From Hetaerina americana (Eukaryota > Arthropoda > Insecta > Odonata > Calopterygidae): DNA of 64,000 bases. The notes below the pieces were generated by a model. That model did no database searches and was not told the DNA's origin. It saw nothing but the letters and a program-made list of their open reading frames with translations. Within the stretch, counting starts at the first letter, position 1. The number at the start of each line of letters is the position of its first letter. This document shows, in pieces, positions 13,015 through 24,499 of this stretch. Where the stretch lies: NCBI GenBank assembly GCA_022747635.1, contig JAKTNV010000014.1:11903110-11967109 (forward strand), in the 5' to 3' direction. Position numbers and translations under genes: made by a program.

Positions 13015-15291
13015 TGAGTAATTAACGGACAGTCACCCCCTTCAATCACTTCGGTTGCGGTGCCTGAATTGGCGGGATGTGGTCTACAGCTAAACAGTGA
13101 TCAGCTTTTACGCTGATAAGAAGTCGCTTCTCTTGGCGGCAATGTATAAACCTGAAGAAGGTGGACCTCTGGTCGAACGGGATTCAATCTTAAATCAACT
13201 CCTGTTATATGGGGTCAATAATAATGTAAGATCATGCCCCCTTCCTACTTATGGAATATTTTTGGCTTTAATAAAAGTTAAAATTACTATTACTTTATAC
13301 GCCGGACACTACTTATGAATGCCCACTAACAGCAGAGCATAAAAGTATCCACATCAGGGTGAATTGAGGTATCTGAGTTCGTGCTATCGATTTCAAAATT
13401 AAGTTGATTTTCAAATTTTTTTGCATGAAATAAATTAGAAAATAAATTTTGTTCACGTATGAAAATCTTATACTTAAGAAGTATTTTGATAAACTTCGGA
13501 GTTGTCTTTCTGTCTCTGTGCATCCTTACAAAGATGTTCACTCGTCAGTTTATTGATTGCTAACTGGGATTGTGATGTATTAAATATAGTGTCATGATGT
13601 TGATGATTGATGAAAGACTTGACATTGAGGCCAAGTTTCTCTCTTCCCTCGTCACTCTCAATCTGACTCTTTCAGTCACACAATTGCAATAAAAACTACT
13701 TCCTGAGGAGCATTCATTCTGATTGCCTGTGCCTGATAAATTCATAAATTGACCAAATTATGGTATCTCGCATAGATATGGGCTTATTTCAATTATTAGA
13801 TATTTTATTTTCCTTTCAAACTTTGCTGAGGGACCTCCCATGAAAGACACAGCATTATTTTCGATAATTCGTCCCCTTCCATTGTTCTCTAATCCAAAGT
13901 ATTCACTGAAATTCCTGCTTGAAAGGGCATGCCCTATTTCTAATTTCTAATGTCATTTTAGAAGATTTGGATTTACTAAGAGATTAGAATTTTCCAGCTA
14001 AGGAAATGGAAGTTTTTTGTGTGGTTTTTACCCACCAATTTATCCTAACGTTTGCTTTAATGCCTTTTGCATTTGAGATTTCATGAGTGCAATTGGGAAG
14101 AAATAATACCTAAAATGATCTTAACCTCTCAATATTGAGGATTCTCTCCCGACCATTTGCGTATCTTCCCTAGCCTTTGTATTCTTTGTCCTTGCTTATG
14201 GAATTCTTCAGAATGACAGTAAGGATACCTTAATTAAGGCTACCATATTGGAGATCAGTGGGTCAAGAATATGATCAAGATAATTGGAGATAGCAGTAAA
14301 TATTAGTCGGAGTAATGTACTTGCTTAGGGTACTCACCTCAAATATTCAAATAGAAACAATAGTACCTCACTACATGAAATGTTCGTTGAACCTCCAGCA
14401 ATTTTGTATAGATCTGCGGTGTTGGATATTAGTGTCAATCATTGTTGGATATATTCATGCCACTGTTTTGAATCCGAATTCGATTCTGTGGCCCTAAATC
14501 CTGCGTGTTCATAAAAAAATTCTTAAAAGTTTCAATTCTTATTCAATAACATTCCATATTAGTCATTAGGCATTGATAAGATGGGCAACGTTTTGATTGA
14601 TACCAGTCTGGTGTGGTTAATATTTCTCATGAACTTCCTGTGCTTAGCTTTTCACTTCTTCAAACCTTGCTATAACCAGATTGCAGAATGCCCACTGCTT
14701 CATGTAAAATTCCCATCTTGTGTACACATACATGCCTTAGGGAGAAGTAGTTGTGATAAGAATTAACATTCATACTCATTACTGCTTGCAGTCGCTCAGT
14801 CACATTAAGTGTTCTATTAAATATGCCGGCAATTGATATCCCTAATGTAACTCAGTAGTTCCATATTTAGTGTCCTGATTCTTATTAATACATAGGGTAT
14901 TGAAGAATATGATATTGACTAATTTTCTCTTAAACTATACAAGTAATATTTTGCCTGAAATGCATTTACTTATATGCCGTTGTTCAATAATTTCACGATT
15001 ACTGAAATAAAAAAATTACATTCTAAAGCCTTTTTGATAAAAAAAATTGTTATGCATTTACTTCAGTAAACAAAATAATCAACTTTTGGTTCTGGGCCAT
15101 GCTTCAAGTCTAAAAGGTGAATGATTTTTAAAAATTAAGCATTCAATCTCATGTAAATGAAAATTTAATCCAAATAAGATTAATTTTTTTTATGTAAGCT
15201 TAAATATAATTTGAAAGAATATGTAATATGACGTTCAAGCTGAGAGAACATAATATGATGGTAAAATATGTATGTCTTTTCTCTAATTTAG
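13015..15291. other. AT-rich stretch, possible intron, no recognisable gene
   Basis: Short open frames on both strands (13,097-13,318; 14,315-14,766) are AT-rich and low complexity in character. If the exons suggested on either side are real, this is an intron of the unidentified plus-strand gene. Confidence 0.35.
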
Positions 15292-15471
15292 GTCTTGTTC
15301 TGTGTAATGGATGACTACGAATCACCACTTAAGAGGAGGAAAGCATTGGCAAATGGTTGTGTGACCTGTACGGTGGACAATGGGAAAAAAGTGTATGCCC
15401 CATGTGTGAGATCAGACTGTTTTGGTAACCAGACTACATCAGTAACTAATGACAATGAAATATGTTGAGAA
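15292..15471 (+). CDS. Possible first coding exon of an unidentified gene
   Basis: A strong acceptor (TTTCTCTAATTTAG) precedes a short leader and an ATG at 15,307. The following 53-codon frame begins MDDYESPLKRRKALANGCVT, contains four further cysteines and ends at a TGA at 15,466. The SPLKRRKAL start looks like a basic nuclear-localisation patch. The frame may instead leave by a donor before the stop: GTAACC at about 15,424 and GTAACT at about 15,451 are candidates. I do not recognise the family, and the exon may belong to a pseudogene. Confidence 0.3.
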
Positions 15472-16646
15472 TCAGCCCTGTGCCTTTAGCTTCAAAGGAA
15501 CTCATTGCAGGTGAAATAATTGAGGCTTCATTAGAATTGACATAGACATTTTCTCCTAAATCAGATCACTCACATTAAAAAGTGTCAGAAGACTAGGGCT
15601 AATAAATGTGCTATGGTGACCATCTAATGGTGTCGAAGTTAGTGAACCTCAGTTACTGCTTGCAGGTATGAATGAAAACTTTCAAATTGCTGCTCTGTTG
15701 TTGAACTGCTCCATCGGTGGCCACCTCCCTGTTACGTCAGGATTTGCCTCAATTTCAGTTATGGAGTCGTGTGCATTGCACCAAGTGGCATAGAGCAATC
15801 AATGACTCTTCAAAGTTGTGTCTCCTACTCTTATAAATTTTAAATTGAAACTTGAAATTGGTGGATAAGTATAAGTAAGTTATGATGAGACCTTCACAGA
15901 TAATACTGGGACCATTATATTAAAGCATTTAATAATACTCAGACAAATTAAAGCCTCAGTGCTCTTAAAACATTTTCTAATGGAGAACTTAAACCAGTTT
16001 CACCTTTAAATCTTTTATTACTGTTGGCAAATTTTTACTTTAAACTTTATTGTTGAACTTTAAAACCCAATGTGGTTATTTTATCCTTAAGAGTTAAGAT
16101 GATTCTTTTGCATAAATAAAAAGTTATATGGTATTTTCCTCATTTTTGTGCAAAATTGGTTATTCATTAAACATAAAGGTATACATATATTTATGTGTGT
16201 GTGTGTCCTCCAGTGAAAGTCGCAAAATAGTTTTATAGGAATTGGTTTCTCGTGATTCATCTTCAGTGTTAGTACCACGAGTACCTACAGCAACACCTGT
16301 GATTCATTTGGAGTAAGAGGAGTTAAGGTAGGTACAGTTCAGCCAAATTAAAAAAGGAAAGGGTTATTCATGAATTACTTTCAAGATTAGGGGTGCATTT
16401 TGGCTTAGGTGGTATAACCATAATTACAAATGACAGCGTAACATGATTAATTAAAACTGGTATTTATTTATTTATATTTCACTTGTTCATTATTTGAGTT
16501 GGAAAAACAAGAGGTAGAACACATCTCCTCATGTTTATTAATGTCATAATAATTGTTGATACATATTGGTTTTACTTTTCAGAGCTACAAAGCCATCACC
16601 ACCTTTAAAGAATGTAGCCTTCTCAATTTAAGCACCAATTAAAATA
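15472..16646. other. No recognisable gene; short TG microsatellite
   Basis: AT-rich sequence with a short TG run at about 16,193-16,206. No open frame resembles a known protein. If the flanking candidate exons are real, this lies within an intron. Confidence 0.4.
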
Positions 16647-16648
16647 TA

Positions 16649-17187
16649 CTGGGTGTGTCCGAAAACTATCCGACCTATCTCCGCATTGGTGTCAATCTTT
16701 GTCATCTGGGCCTTGGCATCCTTTGAAGTAGTCCCCATTTGATTGAACCACATCCTCCCAGCGGCACTTTCACATCCGAAAGCAGTCCTCGCATGCAGAT
16801 TTTAGAATGGCCTTCTGCTCCCGCATTGCATTACTCTATGTCGTCAAACCGCTTTCCTTTGAGCGCCATTTTCAATTTTGGGAACTTCCTAAGTCACAGG
16901 GACCTATGTCTGGACTGTACGGAGGCTGGTGAAGCTGTAAAATCTTGTGTTTCACCAAAAATTGTTGCAAAAGGTTTATGAATGCACTGATGCATTATCG
17001 TAGTGAAGAAGCCGGTCAATGTTTGACCAGAGACGTGGTCGTTTTCTTCTCATGGCATCACACAATCTTTTCAGAATTTCAACATAATATTCTTTGTTGG
17101 TTGTCAGAACTCTTGGAACAAATTTGTAGTGCACTATACCCTCACATTAAAAAAAATACAGGTCTGATACTTTTTTGATACGCCTTG
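16649..17187 (-). mobile_element. Internally deleted mariner transposon relic
   Basis: A 539-bp element flanked by TA dinucleotides (16,647-16,648 and 17,188-17,189). Its ends are diverged inverted repeats: CTGGGTGTGTCCGAAAACTA on one side, CAAGGCGTATCAAAAAAGTA on the other. Minus-strand translation across frames gives mariner transposase landmarks in order: TNKEYYVEILKRL, RRKRPRLW, HYDNASVHS (second catalytic Asp region), QPPYSPDIGPCD (third Asp region), LKMALKGKRFDDIE and GDYFKG near the C-terminus. The N-terminal DNA-binding part and first catalytic Asp are missing, and stops and frameshifts interrupt the rest. It cannot encode a working transposase. Confidence 0.85.
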
Positions 17188-17849
17188 TATTTGTGTCACT
17201 TCAAAAATTCTGTTATGATGGCATCAAAATAAAGGGTATCATCAATATATTTTGCACGTGAGAATTAAATCTAGATTTTAAAGGCATATTTGATCAATCA
17301 AGAAGCTCAGGTAACTTTTCAGTTTTTTTTTATAGATTCAAGAATCATCTTCCAGTAGCAGACAAAGTAGTGAGCTCTTTTAGCCAGTTGTATTAGTGGC
17401 ATCACTAATTTGGTCAGCTTGTCTTTCTGAAGGCTGCTCTAAAATAACTAAGAAGGTTGTTAAAATCCATAGCATTTTCTTAAACTTGTATTAAAGATGC
17501 TTCCAATCTTCTCCTATTATTCTCTAATGAGAAATACTAATCATTGTACCTATTTTTGACCCTTGATCTTAACCCTAATGCTTGATCTTTAATGGATAAG
17601 TAGGTAATGAAATTCCTGCTAACAATACCATGGAGGTGAAAAGTACATATGCTTGTATGTGTTTTTCACCTCCACGTTGCATAGGCATACGTGTTAGTAT
17701 ATCATACCATATTACATTATTTGATCAAACGAGCATACAGAAAAGGTAGAATAATACAAAACTACTCCAGAAATGTATGGTTCCTGCTTCAGAGTGCAAA
17801 TGATTTCTTTTACCCAACCAAATGCTCATTGTGCTTTGTACCTGTTTAG
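17188..17849. other. No gene seen; contains a short hairpin
   Basis: AT-rich sequence between the mariner relic and the candidate exon. The hairpin at 17,631-17,674 is listed separately. Confidence 0.4.
17631..17674. repeat. Hairpin with 19-bp arms
   Basis: TGGAGGTGAAAAGTACATA pairs with the reverse of TATGTGTTTTTCACCTCCA, with two mismatches and a short loop. It may be a miniature element or a chance palindrome. Confidence 0.55.
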
Positions 17850-18175
17850 GAAATAGAGAATGTGCCTGGGTGCCAATCTGTTGGAGTGATACCATATTAT
17901 GGATGGGTAGAGAAATATCAAATAGGAAAGAGGAGTTGAACCAGACTGAGGAATTATCATTGAATGTATCTTCATCAACGGATACAAGCGTAAGAAGCCT
18001 TCACAGATATAATGTTGAAGGTATATATCGTACAATTATTATCATAACATCATCCAGGAAGCAGATAATCCGAAGGATACATGAAAGAATTCAAACACAG
18101 GAAGCCTTCAAAATCTACCTAATGGCAAATACCATAGATTTGTCATTATCATCATCAGAAAGAGAACTGAGTGGG
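17850..18175 (+). CDS. Possible coding exon of an unidentified gene, 3' end duplicated nearby
   Basis: The region is bounded by an acceptor (ACCTGTTTAG) and an excellent donor (AGTGGG|GTAAGTATT). A frame is open throughout and its 3' half reads KQIIRRIHERIQTQEAFKIY. The 3' end recurs twice in reverse orientation: inside the right palindrome arm (near 20,920-20,990) and in a diverged copy at 21,221-21,440. In the diverged copy, the codon-aligned stretch over KQII...ANT shows mainly synonymous or conservative changes, so it may once have been protein coding. Upstream of about 17,940 a second frame is also open, so the true frame is uncertain. I do not recognise the product. Confidence 0.35.
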
Positions 18176-19067
18176 GTAAGTATTATTTAAAAAAGAACCG
18201 GATTATATTCAGTATAATAATGGATGGAGACTTTAAAGAATATAGACATGTCTTGCAAAACCTGTTTTTTTGGAAAATTCAAGTCCTGAAATGAGTTGTT
18301 TTTGAGTCTTTGTGTATAACTATATTCATTTCAACGCAAAATTGGGAAATCATTTGAAACACAGGATCAAAATTTGAAAAAATATTACATATCATTGCAC
18401 CAAGTGGTTAAAATTCGGATGAAACCAGTTATTTAAAAAGTATTGATGCAAATATTTATGTATCGTAATTAGAAGGTTGTTGATTAAATGAAGTAGTGCA
18501 GCATTTATTTCAAGCTATTTACTCAACGAAGAAAAAAAGTATTTATGACGGGAAGTATATTTTCTAGAAATGTTAATTCTCAATCAACAAAACGGAAAAA
18601 TGAAAACATTCTTCCATGCCTGCGTAAGTATTGAGTATATAAACGACACTCAGCTGCAAAAAAATTCGCCCAGTGTCAGATCCGATCCGCTCCCTCCTCC
18701 ATGATGATGACTTAGCCCGCTGCGCCAATAGTGCATTTCATAAATCAGGTGTCGGCAAGAATTCATATTATGGATGGTGTCTGATCCGTTCTCGAAAGTA
18801 GCGGTGGGTCTTACATTGCCAAAATCACCGTATTGGCAACACAAAATGACCTGTAGTCGTATCACCACTTGCTCCGGTCTTTACATACATAACATATCGA
18901 AACATATGCCCTCAAAGTTGCATTAGTAAATCGCACATCATCGCGCGAGATGAGTATAAGCATCCATTGAAATAGAGTCGCATTATTTTGGCAATAAACG
19001 GAAATAAATACGCATTAAAATATATAATCCAGCACAGTGATTACCGTATCGCACAGTCACCCTGTCA
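18045..19067. repeat. Left arm of a ~1-kb inverted repeat (palindrome)
   Basis: The reverse complement of this arm matches 20,038-21,000 almost base for base over several hundred positions, for example the 68-codon stretch at 18,650-18,868 against 20,237-20,443, which translates identically. The inner boundary lies at CACCCTGTCA (about 19,067). Near the outer end the arm contains the last part of the putative exon, its GTAAGTATT donor and the following intron-like sequence. Outer matches are lower, about 85-90%. The extent is by eye. Confidence 0.9.
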
Positions 19068-20037
19068 GAGAAGAGATGCAAATACGTTAGTTACAGAAAG
19101 CCTTTATCCTTGTGCTTAATACTGTACTCTATGACGTTAAATTTTGAGCAAGTCTTCGTTAGACATTCGATCATATGGTGGTAAAGATTCTGCGCATTAA
19201 CTAGTACGGTTATTTAAATACTGGATGACAAATAAACGCAAGATCCAGACTATCCTCTGCCGGCGGAGTGCGCTTTCTCTTTTCCCCTTCACCCCTCCTT
19301 CCCCTCGCCCTCGCGCATGGCCCCGCTGCCGCCGGTGATTTCAATGCGCACCGAATTAATGGAACAAAACAATTGTTTTATCGCTTCACGTTCAGCGATA
19401 CACTCTGGCAATCCTCGTCGAAATAATCATAGTCTTATTTATCTCCGTATTAGCGCTTAAGCGCATTTTTAGAATCCAAGGTAGTGGAGTTACGCCCCGA
19501 ATTAGACGATATTCTCTTCCGTTCACACTTCTTACACTCCTATTAGATTCCTCGGACGCCGTTTGACGTCAATTCGTGTCCTTTCCCGCCCTGTTACTGA
19601 CCTTGAGCGACGCTTCGCGCACCCGTGATCCTGGGATTTGACCTTGAAGTCCCGATTTCCTTTTCTGCGTTCGGCGAGAAAATCCACGAATTTGAGAGAA
19701 AGTGCCTAAAGGGTTAAAATATGACCTTGAATTAATGCAGCCAGATCGGCGCTGTAATCGCCTCTCTCGGGGAAATTGGCGGCGATTCGAACTAAGAAGT
19801 CCCCCCGCTAACCCATCTTTCGCGGCGTAGGGGACCAGGGGGTTTTCCGCGCCGCACTTATTGTTCTGCGCGGGGGGCGGTACATCCATTTGGCCATTAT
19901 ATTTGTATTTGTGATGGGTTTTTAACGATGACGCGAAATCTGTGGAGGAAATACGACACAACTCACGAGAAAGAATAATATAATAAGTCCACGGTACAGA
20001 ATGCGCACTCATTGTCAGTTTTTCGTTGCAAACAATA
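19068..20037. other. GC-richer spacer of the palindrome
   Basis: This unique 970-bp centre is visibly richer in G+C and CpG than its surroundings, notably at 19,260-19,340 and 19,560-19,880. It includes a perfect CRE-type TGACGTCA at 19,564. A 147-codon frame (19,569-20,012, minus strand) is open but resembles nothing I know, and long frames are expected by chance in GC-rich sequence. A promoter-like or CpG-rich regulatory segment is possible but unproven. Confidence 0.5.
19564..19571. promoter_or_regulatory. CRE-like palindrome TGACGTCA
   Basis: A perfect 8-bp match to the CREB/ATF-type consensus in the GC-rich palindrome spacer. Single occurrences are common by chance; its location in the promoter-like spacer is the only reason to note it. 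Confidence 0.3.
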
Positions 20038-21000
20038 TGACACGGTGACTGTACGATACGGGAATCGCTGTGCTGGATTATATATTTTAATGCGTTTTTA
20101 TTTCAGTTTATTGCCAAAATAATGCGACTCTATTTCAACGGATGCGTATACTCATCTCGCGCGATGATATGCGATTTACTAATGCAACTTTGTGGGCATA
20201 TGTTTCGATATGTTATGTAGGTAAAGACCGGAGCAAGTGGTGATACGACTACAGGTCATTTTGTGTTGCCAATACGGTGATTTTGGCAATGTAAGACCCA
20301 CCGCTACTTTCGAGAACGGATCAGACACCATCCATAATATGAATTCTTGCCGACACCTGATTTATGAAATGCACTATTGGCGCAGCGGGCTAAGTCATCA
20401 TCATGGAGGAGGGAGCGGATCGGATCTGACACTGGGCGAATAATTTGCAGCATAGTGTCATTTATATACTTAATACTTTCGCAGGCATGGAAGAATGTTT
20501 TCATTTTTCTGTTTTGTTGATTGAGAATTAACATTTCTAGAAAATATACTTCCCGTCATAAATACTTTTTTCTTCGTTGAGTAAATAGCTTGAAATAAAT
20601 GCTGCACAACTTCATTTAATCAACAACCTTCTAATTACGATACATAAATATTTGCATCAATACTTTTTAAATAACTGGTTTCATCCGAATTTTAACCACC
20701 TGGTGCAATGATATGTAATATTTTTTTCAAATTTTGATCCTGTGTTTCAAATGATTTCCCAATTTTGCGTTGAAATGAATATAGTTATATACTAATACCC
20801 AAAAACAACCCATTTCTGGGCTCGAATTAAAAAAAAAGTTTTACAAGTTATGTCTATTTCTTTAAAATCTCCATCCATTATTATATTTTTTTAAATCCAG
20901 TTCTTTTTTAAATAATACTTACCCCATTCAGTTTTCTTTCTGATGATGATAATGACAAACCTGTTGTAATTGCTGTTAGATAGTTTACTCGAGACACGCC
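20038..21000. repeat. Right arm of the ~1-kb inverted repeat
   Basis: Reverse complement of the left arm. Identity is very high from about 20,038 to 20,780 (only scattered substitutions) and lower but clear to about 20,990, where the exon-derived motif and splice donor reappear on the minus strand. Homology with the left arm then stops, close to TAGTTTACTCGAG, and picks up again in a separate copy at 21,221. Confidence 0.9.
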
Positions 21001-21220
21001 ACCTCAGACAACTGAATTCCACAGCCAAAGACTAAGATGCCTACCCCACTATACATGTATACCTTAGGAGGTCAAGATGGCCAACCATAGCATATCTAGA
21101 GAGGTAGGACAGTCCTATATGGACGGTCAGCTAAATTGGCTACCTGGAGTTGTACCTCCAGGTCACAACTTGTGACAGTTTCTTTATTGTCATATAAGAC
21201 AAGTGCATATCAATTACAGG
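21001..21220. other. Short unassigned stretch with a small inverted motif
   Basis: Sequence between the two exon-derived copies. It contains CTACCTGGAG/CTCCAGGTCA around 21,139-21,166, a short dyad. It has no match to the palindrome arms and no gene. Confidence 0.4.
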
Positions 21221-21440
21221 TTTTACAAGTTATGGCTATATTATTTTAAAATATCCATCCATTATTATATTTTAAATAATTAGGTTATTTTTTAATTAAT
21301 ACATACCCCACTCACAATTTTTTTCTGATGATGAAAATGACAAACCTTTTGTATTTGCTGTAAGGTAGACTTTGAAGGCTTCCTGTGTTTGAATTCTTTC
21401 ATGAATCCTTTGAATTATTTGCTTGCTGTATGATGGTGTA
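21221..21440 (-). pseudogene. Third, diverged copy of the exon/donor segment
   Basis: On the minus strand this repeats the exon end seen at 18,045-18,175: frame KQIIQRIHERIQTQEAFKVY, then a donor-like GTATGT, then the same following intron sequence (ATCCATCCATTATTATATTT in the plus direction). It is clearly more diverged from the left arm than the right palindrome arm is. The frame breaks after LSFSSSEK. A CCTGTAG acceptor-like site precedes the exon part. Confidence 0.6.
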
Positions 21441-22458
21441 GCTACAGGGAACCTCAGACATCAGGAGTGTATTACGTTTATTTGTTCAAACATAACTCAC
21501 ATTGTGCTTATTTATTTTCATTTCTTTTTTAAAATAGAGAAGTCCAAGATTAAATTTTTTTGAATTCAGTGAACAATAGACTATAATTATTGCTTATAGA
21601 CAAGAGATTTTTCATTCACCATTTCATTGCAATTTTTAACAAAATGTCTACATGGAATTCATTTTGATTTCTGTAAAAATCACCCTAATAGAAAAATAAA
21701 TAACATTTTTCTTTGCACATAATACCTCTCATTGTCATATGACCTGAGAACCAAAAGTATGAATTTCTTCATATATCTATGCCGGGAACAATACTATTGC
21801 AAATATACATATGTACCAATTTTATTCTTCACATTGTCTCCATCATTTTACCTTGGAAAGGGCTAATGTGTTCACATCGTTGCTGTTTAAAATATATAAT
21901 ACCTTAATCACAACTATGCTATCCTTCAATGACTTTAACAATTGAAAGATGTGCATGAAGATATCTTCAAAAGTTTAAAGGGAAAGAATATATAAGGCAT
22001 AGCAGTTTATCTGCAGGTATTACTATTTTGCTATGCTGAATAGGCTACTGTAAATGTAGGTATTTCCACCATTGTGCCCCTAAAAAACTGCAGTCACCTC
22101 TTTTCCCCTTTCCTTACAACAAGAAAATGCTTTCAAACTAGATTATTTGTTATAATGAAATGAACCCAAAATTATTTGGGGGTTAGAAATAATTTTTCTT
22201 ATTTTTGATGCAACTGAAAAAAGTTACGCATAGAAATTTTACTTTTACCTTTGATTCACCCATCTATCTTCACCTCAACATGGAGAATAAATATCACTTT
22301 TTTAAAAAAATCATTAACTTTAGACTATTTTGCCAAATTAAACCTAGAGGACTGTGGTGCATCACACAAGTTCGTGAATGTATGTGACATTGTACAAGTA
22401 TAGATGGTATTTCATCACAACATTTTGTTTCTTTAAAGCCCCCATAATCTCAGTGTAA
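21441..22458. other. AT-rich, nothing recognisable
   Basis: No open frame with recognisable similarity and no clear repeat beyond simple AT-rich tracts. Confidence 0.45.
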
Positions 22459-22545
22459 GAGGATGCCTTGGTAGCTGAACTGGTAAAAGCACTCAGCCGG
22501 ACATTGAGGGATCCAGGTTTGAATTCTGGTCACGGTGATTGATTT
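22459..22545 (+). mobile_element. tRNA-like SINE head
   Basis: GGTAGCTGAACTGGTAAAAG resembles a tRNA D-arm with A box, and GATCCAGGTTTGAATTCTGG resembles the T-arm with B box at the right spacing. The 5' acceptor side does not pair with the downstream sequence as a functional tRNA would, so a SINE promoter is the better reading. Confidence 0.55.
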
Positions 22546-24499
22546 TTTCACTGTGAAATGTTATAAACATAACCAATGGAAGCCTGCATCACAAGATGCA
22601 ATACCAATAGAGATTTGAATCACACTATGAAGTGCTTAATTAGTGCAATCTGCAGACGTAAAACTATCCTTGGTTCATTAGATTTCACGACAGGCCATGC
22701 ATGCTTAACACTTTTTTAATACAATATTTACCAAGATGTATCAGACCAGATTAATATTTGTATACTTTTTTACTAAAATGTACAAACTTGTAGTATCATC
22801 TGGTGAAAAGGTAATTAGAACCAAACCAGTTATGGCACTCATTCATTCTATTTTTTCATTTTACAACTAATGGATGGTTTACAATATTTAACAACAGGTC
22901 CAACAGTCACATGGCTGCATTCAGGGCATTTGGTTAATTTAAGTCCCCCTTGATCTTCCAGACTGATATATTGATTCTTGAATCTATCAAAATCCAATTC
23001 GTACATTGTTCGAAAAAATTAACCACTTCAAATTTGAGGGAAACCCCGCTCCAAAGATAAATTATACAGGAATATCAAGAACTCCTACCAAATACATAGC
23101 CATATGCTCATATTAAAGTAGTTTGCTATTTTCTACAGACTATTTTTAGATACAATGCATTTCACCGACTTACGGCATCATCAAATTTAAGTAAAGTCTG
23201 TAGAAAATAACAAACTCCTTTAATACGGACATCACCCAATTCCACGAAGTGGAGCTTGAAGCTGTGAAGTACATACATAGGCATTTATTGAATAAGTGGG
23301 AATATCTTGTAACGTGTAATCATGTTTTGCAATCCAAGGCATTATATCCATCAACAGGTACGTTATAAAAGAGTGCATTTATCCTTGATATTTTTTGTTA
23401 TTACAGGTATTATATTCATGTACAAGAAAACTATTGAAAGAAAAATCCACTCATTTTGTAATTAAAATGGCAGGTTTTATTAGGTATTGATTGCACTATA
23501 TTTTTTTCACAGAGTATAAGATCACTTCATTTCAGCCATATGAAATGAATGTGATTGAAATTATCATTTTAAGTGGAATGCCTATTCTATCATGCTCTTC
23601 ATCAATATGTGCAGGCTATAGTGTAAGAAAAATGTATTCTTTACCATAAATCCATGGTTAAAAAGGACCTCACATTCAGATCAAAAGGGAATACTATTTT
23701 TGGAGAGCTTCCTATGGTAATGCATCATTATTGACCATTGAAATCCCAGAAAAATAAAATATATACACCGTTGAACAAGGATATCCAAATATGGTGAATA
23801 AAACCATGTCAAACAAAAAAATGCATGAAACATACATATACTATAACTCAACTTTAGCACAATTAACATGATAAAATACAAACTACTATAAAAATGAAAA
23901 CCAAGCAGACTAAAGCTCATATTGTAGTTTAATCTTTTAATCACATGCAGCCTTTCTTTACAAGTACCTAGCAATGCTCACACAAGCCTATAATATTCAC
24001 ATGCTTTTATTTAGAAGTAGGACTGGATAAGAGATGCCAATTCACCTAGATTCACCAGGAGGCTCCCAGAATTTGACAATTATGAATTTTGAAATTATCC
24101 TGCCTGTTGGAAAGAGGCATTTTCCTCACACTTTGAAGTTTAAGTTTGACGAAATTCTTCATCAAAATCATTGGGTCATCAAGTCACTGTTCTATACATT
24201 ATAGTTACTCTACAGAAGAATATTGCTACTCCAAATAAAAATTATATTATTTTTAACAAGTAATCCGTCCCACCCACCACAAGCAAATGAAGGAAACAAA
24301 GTTTCATTGTGTTTGTTGTGCAATTAAGTAAGGGGCATTGGCCACTTTTACAATCTGACAAGAAAATTTGGTATGGAAGAACATTCATGAAATTTGTATC
24401 TTTTTCCTATAATCACATTCGACTTTTGACAAAATAATATACTCTTTCTTATCTAAAAGAACCATATGTTTACAATATCTTTCTATCTAAATAATCATA
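22546..24499. other. AT-rich intergenic sequence with one hairpin
   Basis: No gene recognised. The open frame at 23,681-23,974 (minus) is AT-rich and hydrophobic by composition only. A 30-bp-arm hairpin at 23,112-23,224 is listed separately. Confidence 0.4.
23112..23224. repeat. Hairpin repeat with 30-bp arms
   Basis: The left arm (ATTAAAGTAGTTTGCTATTT...) and right arm (...AAATAACAAACTCCTTTAAT) are near-perfect inverted repeats around a 53-base centre containing GCATCATCAAATTTAAG. It could be a foldback MITE or a piece of a Penelope-like or other element; the family is not determined. Confidence 0.7.

Noticed and set aside
18650..18868. Identical 68-72-codon frames in the two palindrome arms as a conserved gene pair
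   Set aside because: Identity is a consequence of the arms being near-identical DNA, not independent evidence of coding; it lies in intron-like sequence after a splice donor.
19569..20012. 147-codon minus-strand frame in the palindrome spacer
   Set aside because: Low-complexity basic composition without recognisable motifs; long frames are expected by chance in GC-rich sequence.
22459..22545. A functional tRNA gene
   Set aside because: A and B boxes are visible but no acceptor-stem pairing or intact cloverleaf could be drawn; SINE head is more likely.
23681..23974. 97-codon minus-strand frame resembling a membrane protein
   Set aside because: AT-rich sequence yields Phe/Ile/Tyr-rich frames by chance; no start context, motif or splice support.
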